Assembly: GCA_963831235.1 (NCBI GenBank)
Contig: CAWHPS010000059.1
Location: 1 to 64,000 of the forward strand
Reading direction: 5' to 3'
Length of the DNA stretch: 64,000 nt
Origin: CAWHPS01 sp963831235
Lineage (GTDB): Bacteria > Fibrobacterota > OXYB2-FULL-49-7 > JAEUSG01
The notes beneath the pieces are model-generated. The model saw only the letters and a program-made list of their open reading frames with translations, made no database searches and was not told the origin of the DNA. Below, one piece after another: positions 35,791-44,546 of the stretch (position 1 is the first letter of the stretch; each line of letters starts with the position of its first letter). The position numbers and the translations under genes are program-made.

Positions 35791-36462
35791 TTAAAGGCCT
35801 GTAATTCTAATACCAGCTAATCTGGTTTTGTTTCTAATATTTAAATTTATTAAAAGTGGAGTAATCTTTTCTACAATACGGGCATTTTCCAGAGGCCCGC
35901 AATCAATAGCTTTAACACCCGGTATTTTCTCTGCTAACTCCATTACAACAGCTTTAGATTCAGAATCGTCTCCAGATATTAGACAATCACATTTTACATC
36001 TTCTTTAATATTGGTTAAACTGGCAGAACTCACATTGTTAAATGCGGAAACTACAATAGTGTTTTTATCCTTTAAAATTTCAGCAGTCCTCTCTGCGGCA
36101 GAACCTTCCCATAAATCTATGTATCTGGTGCTTTTACCCCCGACACAAGTTTCGAGAGGCACCGTTGCATCAACCAGAATTTTTCCTTCTAAATAATCTT
36201 TTATACTATTAAGTGTAATTTTTTGAGCCTGTAGCGGAACGGTCAATATTACGATATCTCCTTGAGCAGCAGCATCCTGATTGGTCATTCCTTGGATACA
36301 ATCAAGTTCTTCACCCTTAAGCATGTTATGAATGATATTAACACTATTTTCAGCTTTTTTAATGTCTCTAGATCCTAAAAGAACCTTTTCACCCGATTTT
36401 GCAAACCTTAATGCTAGTCCAAATCCTTGATCTCCTGTTCCACCGATTATAGCTACTTTCAT
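35791..36462 (-). CDS. npdG: F420H2:NADP oxidoreductase
   Basis: Transfers hydride between reduced coenzyme F420 and NADP, linking methanogenic reductant to biosynthesis. 223 residues, Rossmann fold at the N-terminus: MKVAIIGGTGDQGFGLALRF (GxGxxG variant GGTGDQG), then VLLGSRDIKKAE for NADP phosphate. VILTVPLQAQ and VDATVPLE follow. The family is specific to organisms with F420, which fits a methanogen. Confidence 0.93.
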   Translation of the reverse strand: MKVAIIGGTGDQGFGLALRFAKSGEKVLLGSRDIKKAENSVNIIHNMLKGEELDCIQGMTNQDAAAQGDIVILTVPLQAQKITLNSIKDYLEGKILVDATVPLETCVGGKSTRYIDLWEGSAAERTAEILKDKNTIVVSAFNNVSSASLTNIKEDVKCDCLISGDDSESKAVVMELAEKIPGVKAIDCGPLENARIVEKITPLLINLNIRNKTRLAGIRITGL

Positions 36463-36689
36463 TTTTTCACCAAGTTATAAAGAATGATTATTAATGATTT
36501 ATGTTTATATTATAAAAATTAATATAATTTAAAAATTAATATATTTATCTTTTAATAAGAATATCTTAATGAATTTTATTTAAAATTATCTATGATATAT
36601 AAATCTTAAATTGTATTTAATCCAATAAATTTTATTTTTAGTAGAAATTAAGGTTACTTTGCGAAATATTTTAAATTAAGAGACTAAAT

Positions 36690-37439
36690 TTAGATTTTAT
36701 TTTTCAAGAACCTCAGACTTTCCAAAACTTCTGCTTTGTTTTTAACTTCTATGGTTAAAACACCGTTGTAACTTATATTATTGAGATTTTCAACTAGATT
36801 ATCAAAGTCAATAGTTCCGCTACCAAGTGCTTCATGATTATCAAAAGACCCATCATTATCTGACAAGTGTATATGTTTTATATGTTTAGATTTAACCATC
36901 TCTTCAGGTGAAAATCCAGTATTATGAGCATGGCCCACATCTAATGTCATAAAAACTCCTAATTCTTCTACAAGATCATTTAGATGATTTATGTCTTTAA
37001 ATAAGTAACCTTCCATCTCAGGCATATTTTCTACACATAGTTTTATTCCCATTTCATCTGCATAATCAGCACACTCACGCAATGAGTTGAAATTGTTTTC
37101 TATAATTTTATCTTGGAAAATTCGGGCCAGAAATGGGACTTGACCTGGATGTACAACCACAATATTTGCATTTAATTTATTAGCTAAACCAATGGATTTT
37201 TTAACCTGATCTATAGATGCATTTCTAATAGACTCATTGGGGGATGCTATATTCATATCAGATATAGGACTATGTACAGTTGTTTTTATAGTGTAAGATT
37301 CGAATATATCTTTTGAAATATTATTTAATGGATATTCATTTATTATTTCACAGTAATCTACCTTTAAATCTTCTAAAAATGGTAAAACATCTTCTATTGG
37401 ATCTGGATAAAGGGCAAGTGTAGAAATTCCAATCTTCAT
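36690..37439 (-). CDS. Sugar phosphate isomerase/epimerase-like TIM barrel
   Basis: 249 residues of the xylose-isomerase-like/AP-endonuclease-2 fold. The metal site is suggested by VVHPGQVPF near 95-103, GIKLCVENMPEMEGYLF near 130-146, FMTLDVGHAHNTG near 163-175 and IKHIHLSDNDGS near 186-197. The substrate is not known. The gene is followed and preceded by short AT-rich gaps and points in the same direction as its neighbours. Confidence 0.8.
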   Translation of the reverse strand: MKIGISTLALYPDPIEDVLPFLEDLKVDYCEIINEYPLNNISKDIFESYTIKTTVHSPISDMNIASPNESIRNASIDQVKKSIGLANKLNANIVVVHPGQVPFLARIFQDKIIENNFNSLRECADYADEMGIKLCVENMPEMEGYLFKDINHLNDLVEELGVFMTLDVGHAHNTGFSPEEMVKSKHIKHIHLSDNDGSFDNHEALGSGTIDFDNLVENLNNISYNGVLTIEVKNKAEVLESLRFLKNKI

Positions 37440-37588
37440 TTTAATCTCTCGATGATTTTTTAATAAACTATTTGATAAATGACCTCAATGATGATATTTG
37501 TAAATTCTATTGTTATTATGGTTAAGATTTAATAATTCAAGGATATAACGAATATTATTACTTAAATCAATAAAAAAGAATTAGTTAA

Positions 37589-39448
37589 TTATTGATCAAG
37601 TCTTATACGGGCACTGACTGGAATATTTCTTTTAATAGCTTTAATTATAATATCGGCCAGTTCAATATCCTTTTTAATTTTTATTGACCCTTTTTTACCG
37701 ACAGTTGCTGTAAATAGATATTCCTCTTCCACAATAATATCAAAAGATGTTCCTATAGCATCTTTTCCAAAATTGAGCACTACATAGTTTCCAGAAATTT
37801 CCACGGGTATTTCAACTTTATCTTCCATAATCTCTTGAGATTCTATTTTTTGAGATTCTAAGGGTTCGATTCCAATTCCAATTCCAATTCTTCTTTCTAA
37901 TTCATCAATATTTCTTCCTTTTTTACCAATGATTTTAGGAATGTGTTTTTCTTCCACCCATACCGTGGCCCTTTTATCTGACTTGACTTCAACTCGGAAT
38001 TTAGATCCTGGAACTCTCTTTTTAAATTCCCTTTCAATTTCCCTCTCAGCAATCTTCTGAACAGGACTTCTATCTTGAGAAGCAGGTGCTGATGCTGCAG
38101 TGCCTACATCCATAACTATGGTCTGTTCACCATAGGTATAAATCTCATTTACCAGTTCTCCTGTTCCAAAATCCCTTATTTCTATTAGAGGCCTAGCCAA
38201 ATCAGCTTCAGTCATTCCAGTAGGTACTTTAACGGTCATTTTCACATCGTAAATGGCTTTGACTTTACCTTCATCAATGAAAATAGTAGTGTCTACTACT
38301 GAAGGTATAACTCCTAATTCAACTCGCCCAATAATTCTTTGTATAGCATCAATAGCTCTAGTAGCGTGTACTACTCCAATCATTCCCACACCGGCCAATC
38401 TCATATCAGCAAATATGCGGAAATCCTTTGATTTACGTAATTCATCATATATGGTGTAATCTGGCCTTACTAATAGTAAAATATCCGCCGTTTTCTGCAT
38501 GTCCTTTTCAATAGGTGCATATTGGGTAATTTCATTTCCGACCTGTAAATCTCGAGGGGATTCCATGGTTTTTACTATAGCACGTAAGTCTTTACTATAA
38601 AAATCAGCTACTGCTTGGGCGAAAGTACTTTTACCAGCACCTGGCGAACCTGAAATTAATACTCCCTTAGCAGTATCTCTTAAACGAGCTATTAATTTAT
38701 CTGGAAGCTTGTAATCTGCCAATGAAACTCGGGTGATGGGCCTAACTGCAGTTATCTCAAAACCGTCTGAAAATGGTGGTCGTGCAATGGAAATCCGATA
38801 TTCTCTAAACTGTACTACTGTAGCACCTTCCATTTCAATCTCAATAAAACTTTTAAAATCACTTTTAGCTCTTTCCACAATTTCACGAGCCATAGCATGA
38901 ATCTCAGAGTGTCTTAAAGGTTTAGAACCGAGTCTAACTAAATTTATATTTCCCGGAGTACCTTTTTTGGCCATAGGTACCACACCTTCTTTAAGGTGAA
39001 TGGACATGGTATTTTTATCGAAATACTTGCTTATTTCTAATTCTTCATAGGCCATTATTTCTTGCTTGATGAAGACAACATCCAGGCCCTGAGCTTTACC
39101 TACTTCTGATTGCACCCGGTCACTGGTAACCAGAACGGCATCATGCTCTCTAGCAGTGCCTCTAATCATGGCATCTATCTCTCCACCTCTAGAAAGTGAA
39201 ATTTCTTCTAACGTAGGTCTTCTTCCCACAAAAGTTAAAGATATTTTGGCTTTTTTACTGAGTTCCTGAAGATTTTTTAACTCTTCTAAGCCATTAAAAC
39301 CAGTTTCTCTTCCTCTATTTGCTTGGTATTCTAACTCAGATACAACTGCTTCTGGTACAATCACCTCGCTTCCTCTAAATTCTTCTTCCTGCACGATATT
39401 GGTGATCCTGCCGTCAACAATAACACTTGTATCTGGTACAATTCTCAT
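37589..39448 (-). CDS. PIN / ATPase / KH-domain protein
   Basis: 619 residues in three parts. An N-terminal PIN domain starts MRIVPDTSVIVDGRITNIVQ and has DAVLVTSDRVQSEV. A PilT/VirB11-like ATPase has the Walker A GVLISGSPGAGKSTFAQAVA near 263-282, then YTIYDELRKSKDFRIFADMR. A KH-type RNA-binding domain carries IPKIIGKKGRNIDELERRIG near 504-523. This archaeal family is conserved and seems linked to RNA metabolism; the exact role is not established to my knowledge. Its start abuts the hisI stop, so they are co-transcribed. Confidence 0.88.
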   Translation of the reverse strand: MRIVPDTSVIVDGRITNIVQEEEFRGSEVIVPEAVVSELEYQANRGRETGFNGLEELKNLQELSKKAKISLTFVGRRPTLEEISLSRGGEIDAMIRGTAREHDAVLVTSDRVQSEVGKAQGLDVVFIKQEIMAYEELEISKYFDKNTMSIHLKEGVVPMAKKGTPGNINLVRLGSKPLRHSEIHAMAREIVERAKSDFKSFIEIEMEGATVVQFREYRISIARPPFSDGFEITAVRPITRVSLADYKLPDKLIARLRDTAKGVLISGSPGAGKSTFAQAVADFYSKDLRAIVKTMESPRDLQVGNEITQYAPIEKDMQKTADILLLVRPDYTIYDELRKSKDFRIFADMRLAGVGMIGVVHATRAIDAIQRIIGRVELGVIPSVVDTTIFIDEGKVKAIYDVKMTVKVPTGMTEADLARPLIEIRDFGTGELVNEIYTYGEQTIVMDVGTAASAPASQDRSPVQKIAEREIEREFKKRVPGSKFRVEVKSDKRATVWVEEKHIPKIIGKKGRNIDELERRIGIGIGIEPLESQKIESQEIMEDKVEIPVEISGNYVVLNFGKDAIGTSFDIIVEEEYLFTATVGKKGSIKIKKDIELADIIIKAIKRNIPVSARIRLDQ

Positions 39449-39859
39449 TTACCTCTCCCCATAAATTTCTTCTGGCTCAAAAATTTTTTTCCCAATCTTT
39501 TCAAGATTTTCGGTATCATTTAACTTATTTAAATCATCTAAGTCGATTTTTCTGTAAAAACATGAATAATAACCTGTGTGGCAGGCTCCTCCTTCCTGTC
39601 TAACTTTTAGCAAGATGGCATCTTCATCACAATCAACTCTAACTTCTTCTACAAACTGGATATGGCCTGAACTTTCACCTTTTAACCAGAGTTTATTACG
39701 GGATGTGCTCCAGTAATGAGCTTTTTTAGTTTTTAGAGTCTTTTTTAAGGCTTCTTCATTCATATAAGCAACCATAAGAACTTCTGAAGTTTCAGAATCC
39801 TGTGATATGGCAATGATTAAATTTTGGCCATTTATATTATGTTTAAAATTTAATGGAAT
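39449..39859 (-). CDS. hisI: Phosphoribosyl-AMP cyclohydrolase, possible AUU start
   Basis: Third step of histidine synthesis. The C-terminal signature GESSGHIQFVEEVRVDCDED and the zinc-binding HTGYYSCFYR are present. ATG 39763 and GTG 39775 lie inside the domain. Upstream the frame continues IPLNFKHNINGQNLIIAIS, matching family N-termini of the form M-x-L-N-F. The only codon in the right place is ATT (39859-39857, or 39862), with GAGGAG 8 bases before it and an in-frame TGA at 39874-39872. So either AUU is the start or an ATG has been misread. About 136 residues from here. Confidence 0.85.
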   Translation of the reverse strand: MPLNFKHNINGQNLIIAISQDSETSEVLMVAYMNEEALKKTLKTKKAHYWSTSRNKLWLKGESSGHIQFVEEVRVDCDEDAILLKVRQEGGACHTGYYSCFYRKIDLDDLNKLNDTENLEKIGKKIFEPEEIYGER

Positions 39860-39921
39860 AATAATCTCTCCTCAACTAGCTTTTTATTTACAATAACTTT
39901 CATAAGTAAATTTCACAATAA

Positions 39922-41251
39922 CTATTCATTTGGAGTTAGAGTGTTTGAAAGATGTTCAACTATATTTTTTACTGATATAAACTCTTGATTTCCTGTTTTC
40001 ATATCTTTAAGAGTTATATTTCCTTCTAAGAGATCCCTTTCTCCTACTAATACCACATACTTGGCTTTTAAGTGGTTGGCAAAGGGAAAGAATTTTTTTA
40101 AATTTTCGCCGTGATAAATCAACTTCAGTGGAAATACCTGCACTTGGAAGTGTTTGGGGTTTGTCAGATTTCAAATGATTTTGATCTTGTTGAATCAGAT
40201 ATTGGTGCTACAAATACGTCTGTAGCTCCAGATGCATTAGAAATTTTTTTCTCAAACATAAGTGCATTCATTAAACGATCAAATCCAAAGGCAAAGCCAG
40301 TTGATTCTATTTTTTCCCCACCAAATGTTTCAATAAGGTTGTAGGTTCCACCACCACAGATTTGCTTTTGTGCTCCTAATTGTGGGACGTAAACTTCGAA
40401 AACCATTCCCGAATAATAATCTAAGCCTCTAGCAATTCCTAAATTGATTACTGAATTGTTATTTTCTTTATCCCAATGTTATGAATTCCAAAATCATTTA
40501 ATGAATTTAAAAGGGATGAAAATTCATCAAGGGCTTTTAATACGAGTTTTTTATCAGAAATTTCTGATCTATCTTTATCTAATACTTCTGAACCACCTTT
40601 CATTTCAATAATCATTAAAAAGGGCACAGTGGTCTTATCATCCATTTCTATTTTATGTAGATAATTTTGGAGACATATTCGTCTCCTTTATCAATTAAAG
40701 CCATGTGTTTTCGTCTTGGTCGCTCTTTCTACATGGGCCTCTTTTAAGAGTCCCCTTAGAATTCCTAAGTGTCCCACATGGATTTGATAATCTTCCAGGT
40801 CCAGTTCTTCCAGAGACTGGGAGGCCATGGCAATGACTTCTGCATCTGATTCTGGGGATTTTCCACCAATAAGTTCACAGCCCATCTGCCAGAACTGACG
40901 ATAACGGCCTTTTTGTGGCCTTTCATATCGGAAACAGCTGCCAAAATAGTACATTTTAATTGGTTTTGGTGATTTTTGCAGTTGGTTCATGAAAACACGG
41001 GCTACTGGGGCTGTTAATTCAGGTCTAAGTGCCATTTCCCTTCCTCGCTTGTCTTTAAAGTTGTATAGTTGATCTACAATTTCCTCACCAGATTTTAAGG
41101 TGAAGAGGGATAGATCTTCAAATAAGGGAGTTTTTATCTCCTGATAACCATAGGTTTCAAAAACCTTCTTTAAAGTAGATTCTACTTGTTTTCGTTGTTT
41201 CATTTCTTCAAAGAGGAAATCTCTTGTTCCTCGCGGTTTTGATAATTCCAT
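39922..41251 (-). CDS. hisS: Histidyl-tRNA synthetase, several frameshifts
   Basis: Class II synthetase split over four frames. The first part from ATG 41251, MELSKPRGTRDFLFEEMKQR, holds motif 2 CFRYERPQKGRYRQFWQMGC. Next come a fragment with IEMKGGSEVLDKD (near 40560-40620) and one with GGGTYNLIETFGGEKIESTG and GFAFGFDRL (motif 3, near 40260-40350). Last is the anticodon-binding fragment ending near 39922. Shifts fall near 40700, 40450 and 40150. All the domains are present in order, so the gene was probably intact in the organism and the breaks are sequence errors. Confidence 0.88.
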
Positions 41252-41599
41252 TATAATTCTTCCTCCAGAGGATAAATTTGATAATTTTATTAAATTTAAT
41301 TAATTATAATATTTTTTAATTTTATCCTTTAACATTCCTCTTTATACAATAAACAATTTGAACTTAAAAGAATATAATGATTTAGCTGTTTTATGGGGGA
41401 TATAAATTTTCATAGGAAAGTATTTACAAATAATTAATGGTTTTAATAGATTAACTGATTAATAATAGTCTGGCATTGTGGATATTTGGCCAAAGTTCAT
41501 ATACATCCTTAAAATAAACTTATTATCAATTATTGAATAGAATATCCTTGAATAGATATCAATAAAATATTAATAATTTAATGAATAACCTGTATTTGA
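41252..41599. other. AT-rich intergenic, no gene seen
   Basis: About 350 bases between hisS and the HARP gene. Both neighbours point left, so it should hold the hisS promoter and the HARP terminator. No coding frame or RNA gene is recognisable. Confidence 0.45.
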
Positions 41600-42257
41600 T
41601 TAATCATAATATTTTAAATATTCTTTTAACATTTTAGGGAATGAATTTGCATTTAAAAATCTAAGTCCCAACCTTTCGGCCCATACCCTTATTCCATCAT
41701 CTGCAGCTACTACTCCCGCACCTAATTCCTTAGCTAGAAGCAGTACATCAAGATCTGGGGCACTGTCCAGAGTTCCTTTTCTAAGTGCAGCCCTATATTT
41801 TTTCGGAAGTCTTTTATGGCTTTTCCAATGATTTCGATTTCCACTTTACTTTTTTCTTCTCCACGGGAGGTCATTACCATGGATTCGACTGCTGCTTCCC
41901 ATATTGCTGTTTCAGAAGTTTTCATTCCTTTATTCATTCTCTCTCGCATGTCTTGAACATATTCAAAGAAGATTTCTGAGGGAATCTGAGTATCATATTA
42001 TTAGGAGTTTTTTTAACAATCCAGTTTCGGCCTTTACCATAACTTCTTCAGGACACTCATAACGGGCCATATAATTGAAAACTCTTTATAAGTTACGGGG
42101 GGCAGTGGCAACTGATATTGAGTTTTATTCTGGACCGGGCCAGTAGATCCAGCATGACATCTACGGACTTTGTTAAATCACCATTTCCCATGTCCTCTCT
42201 TAATACATTATCTGTAAAAGCAGTTGTATCCAGAACAAATCTCTGTTTTGCAAGCAA
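41600..42257 (-). CDS. RNA-free ribonuclease P (HARP), frameshifted
   Basis: Homologue of Aquifex RNase P, a PIN-fold enzyme that can mature tRNA 5' ends; older annotations say 'RNA ligase partner protein' or UPF0278. TTG 42257 (GGAGTG upstream) opens LLAKQRFVLDTTAFTDNVLR, with the first PIN aspartate in VLDTTAFTD. The middle is MRERMNKG and AIWEAAVE. The last frame gives YRAALRKGTLDSAPDLDVLL, then AKELGAGVVAADDGI with later acidic residues, and ends at TAA 41600. The frame changes near 41800 and again between 41990 and 42120. About 219 codons in all, normal for the family. Confidence 0.82.
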
Positions 42258-42599
42258 AATTTCACACTCCCCTTAAGTTACCCTAAAACATATTAATTTT
42301 TATAATCTGGTCTAGACCAAATAGTCCTATTGACCATAACAAATACTCATATTCATTTTATATAATATGGAATTAAATTTCATAATCAATATGTTAGTAA
42401 ACCTATTAACTCAATTTTACGATTTCAAATTTTTTTTAAGTTCTAACACTAATTTTATCTAAAAATAGATTAATATAATTAATGGTAATCTAATTAAAGA
42501 AGGGCAGTTAAGATATTAATTATATGATAAATTGTGCCGTTATTTTTAAAGATTAATTAAAAAGGCTAGTAAATGATATAATCTATTAAATTCTGAACC
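42258..42599. other. Divergent intergenic region
   Basis: AT-rich sequence between the leftward HARP gene and the rightward aroE gene, so it must contain both promoters. TATAAT-like and TTTATA-like stretches are too common here to single out. No ORF with coding character. Confidence 0.45.
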
Positions 42600-42623
42600 A
42601 TGGACAAAGAAGAGCTGAAATAT

Positions 42624-43472
42624 ATGATAACTGGAAAGACTAATATAGTGGGATTAATAGGTAATCCGGTGGAACACAGCATGTCTCCACCTATGCATAA
42701 TGCTGTTTTTGATTATCTGGGATTGGATTTTGTTTATGTTCCTTTTAATGTTGAAAAAAATGCTCTTTATGATTCCATTCAAGGAGCCCGAGCTCTGGGA
42801 ATTAAAGGCCTTAATGTAACTATTCCACATAAAACTAGGGTCATGGAATTTTTAGATGTTATTGATGAAGCTGCGGAGCTAATTGGAGCAGTAAATACTA
42901 TTAAATTCGAAGAAGATGTGGCTATAGGTTATAATACTGATGGTATTGGTGCTGTGAATGCCCTGGAAGAGATTACTTCGGTAAGTAGCAAAAAAGTAGT
43001 AATTATTGGTGCTGGTGGTGCAGCAAGGGCTGTGGCATTTCAGTTAATTCTTTCAGGAATTGAAAGTTTGACTATTATTAATAGAACTCCAGAAAAGGCT
43101 CTAAAATTGAAAAATGAAATTTTATCTAAAGTTGAATCTAATGTATTCTGTGGAAATTTAGAAATTATGGAAAAAGAAGTTTCAAATGCAGATATTCTTA
43201 TTGATACCACACCTATTGGGATGTATCCACATATCGATGATGAACCTGTGATTAAGGCAGAAATGATGCATTCTGACCTGGTGGTGAATGATTTAGTTTA
43301 CAATCCATTGGATACTGTTTTATTAAAAGAAGCAGAAAAAGTCGGTGCTAAAGGAGTTTCTGGTTTGAAGATGCTCATTTATCAGGGAGCAGAGGCCTTT
43401 AAAATATGGACTGGTGTGGATGCTCCAGTGAATATTATGGAAAAAAATCTGTTAAAACTATTAAAATTATAA
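42624..43472 (+). CDS. aroE: Shikimate dehydrogenase
   Basis: Reduces 3-dehydroshikimate with NADPH in aromatic amino acid synthesis. I favour ATG 42624 (MITGKTNIVGLIGNPVEHSM), where family homology starts; ATG 42600 adds eight residues and has no better ribosome site. Signatures are NPVEHSMSPPMHN, GLNVTIPHKT with the catalytic lysine, GAVNTI, YNTDGIGAV, and VVIIGAGGAARAV for NADP. About 282 residues. It is the only plus-strand gene in this archaeal segment. Confidence 0.95.
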   Translation: MITGKTNIVGLIGNPVEHSMSPPMHNAVFDYLGLDFVYVPFNVEKNALYDSIQGARALGIKGLNVTIPHKTRVMEFLDVIDEAAELIGAVNTIKFEEDVAIGYNTDGIGAVNALEEITSVSSKKVVIIGAGGAARAVAFQLILSGIESLTIINRTPEKALKLKNEILSKVESNVFCGNLEIMEKEVSNADILIDTTPIGMYPHIDDEPVIKAEMMHSDLVVNDLVYNPLDTVLLKEAEKVGAKGVSGLKMLIYQGAEAFKIWTGVDAPVNIMEKNLLKLLKL

Positions 43473-43497
43473 AAATAAATTATGCAAAAAATTTAAA

Positions 43498-44026
43498 TTA
43501 CTTTTTTGATTTTTTGGATATGTTATCAATTGCTTTTTTGAGGGCCATCTCAAATCCATGAGATTCTCCATTTGAATTTTCCAGGGCTTCTTGAAGATAA
43601 GGAAGTGCTTCGACATCACCAATTGTTCCCAGGGCATTGGTAGCATTTACCCTGACAAAATAACTATCATCTTTTAAGGAATTAGCCAGTGCTTTCACCG
43701 CCACATTATCTCCAATTTTGCCCAGAGAAGTCACTGTACACGCCCTTAATAAATAATCCTCCTCTCCTAAAATTTCAGTTAATGGTAGAACTGCTTTTGT
43801 ATCTCCTAAACTCCCTAGAGGCATCTACCACTTCACATTTAACATTCAAACTACCGTCCTTTAAGGCTTCAATTATAGGTTCAACTGCTCGCTTATCTCC
43901 AAGTGCACCCAGAGCTAGGGCCGCTGTTTCTCTAACATGCCAGTAACTATCTTTTAACAATTCAATAATTGGATTAACTGCTTTTCTTATCTCCAATTCG
44001 GCCCAGTGAAAGAGTAGCCGCCTTAC
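43498..44026 (-). CDS. HEAT-repeat (PBS-lyase type) protein, 5' truncated and frameshifted
   Basis: Tandem HEAT units of about 31 residues are visible: AVNPIIELLKDSYWHVRETA, AVEPIIEALKDGSLNVK, AVLPLTEILGEEDYLLRA and AVKALANSLKDDSYFVRVNA. The repeats form a protein-interaction solenoid. The frame shifts near 43815 and near 43990, and the 5' end is cut by the segment boundary at about 44027, where KAATLSLGRIGD is the last sensible sequence. The substrate or partner is unknown. Confidence 0.8.
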
Positions 44027-44032
44027 GAACAG
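44022..44032. other. Segment boundary C/D
   Basis: The minus-strand HEAT gene of the archaeon and a plus-strand AraC-type gene of a bacterium, both lacking their 5' parts, meet head to head here. Composition changes sharply from AT-rich to balanced. Confidence 0.85.
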
Positions 44033-44346
44033 GCCAGAACGAGGCAATTCAATATATCAATGAAAATCTTGGAGACACTCTTCGTGTCTCGGTTATTGCA
44101 TCCAAATTCGGATCATCTGTTTCCGGGTTCAAAGCGCGTTTTAAACGCGAAGTAGGATTGCCGCCCGCAGAATATATTATGCGATGCCGGATTGAAACTG
44201 CCCGCTTGTTTCTTAAAAATGGAGAAGGAAATATCACTGACGCCGCAATGAAGTTCGGATTTTCATCCTCACAGCATTTTGCATTTGCTTTCAAAAAGTT
44301 CGCCGGCAAGAGACCATCAGACTTTATAAGATCGCTGGCCATATAG
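44028..44346 (+). CDS. AraC-family regulator, C-terminal DNA-binding part only
   Basis: The open frame begins at the boundary with RTGQNEAIQYINENLGDTLR and continues with both helix-turn-helix units of the AraC/XylS domain: VSVIASKFGSSVSGFKARFK and the second ITDAAMKFGFSSSQHFAFAF, then KKFAGKRPSDFIRS. TAG is at 44344-44346. The sensor domain is missing. It converges on the large secreted-protein gene at 44547. Confidence 0.88.
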
Positions 44347-44546
44347 GTTATGATTCAGATTTAATCAACCACTCAAACTCTTCATAGCGCTTTTTCAGGC
44401 TGCATTGCCTGCCCTGTGCTTTGTCGAATGGTTCGGGCCGCTTTACCGCATTTCTTTTACAGTATGCGTATCCTGTTACCCGGTTCATAGGTTTTACCGA
44501 GGTTGGAATTCCACCCGGCTGGTTTCAAAGAACGTTAGTCGGATAC

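Noticed and set aside
37589..39448. Pilus assembly ATPase
   Set aside because: The PIN domain before and the KH domain after the ATPase, and the hisI neighbour, fit the archaeal PIN-ATPase-KH family rather than a pilus motor.
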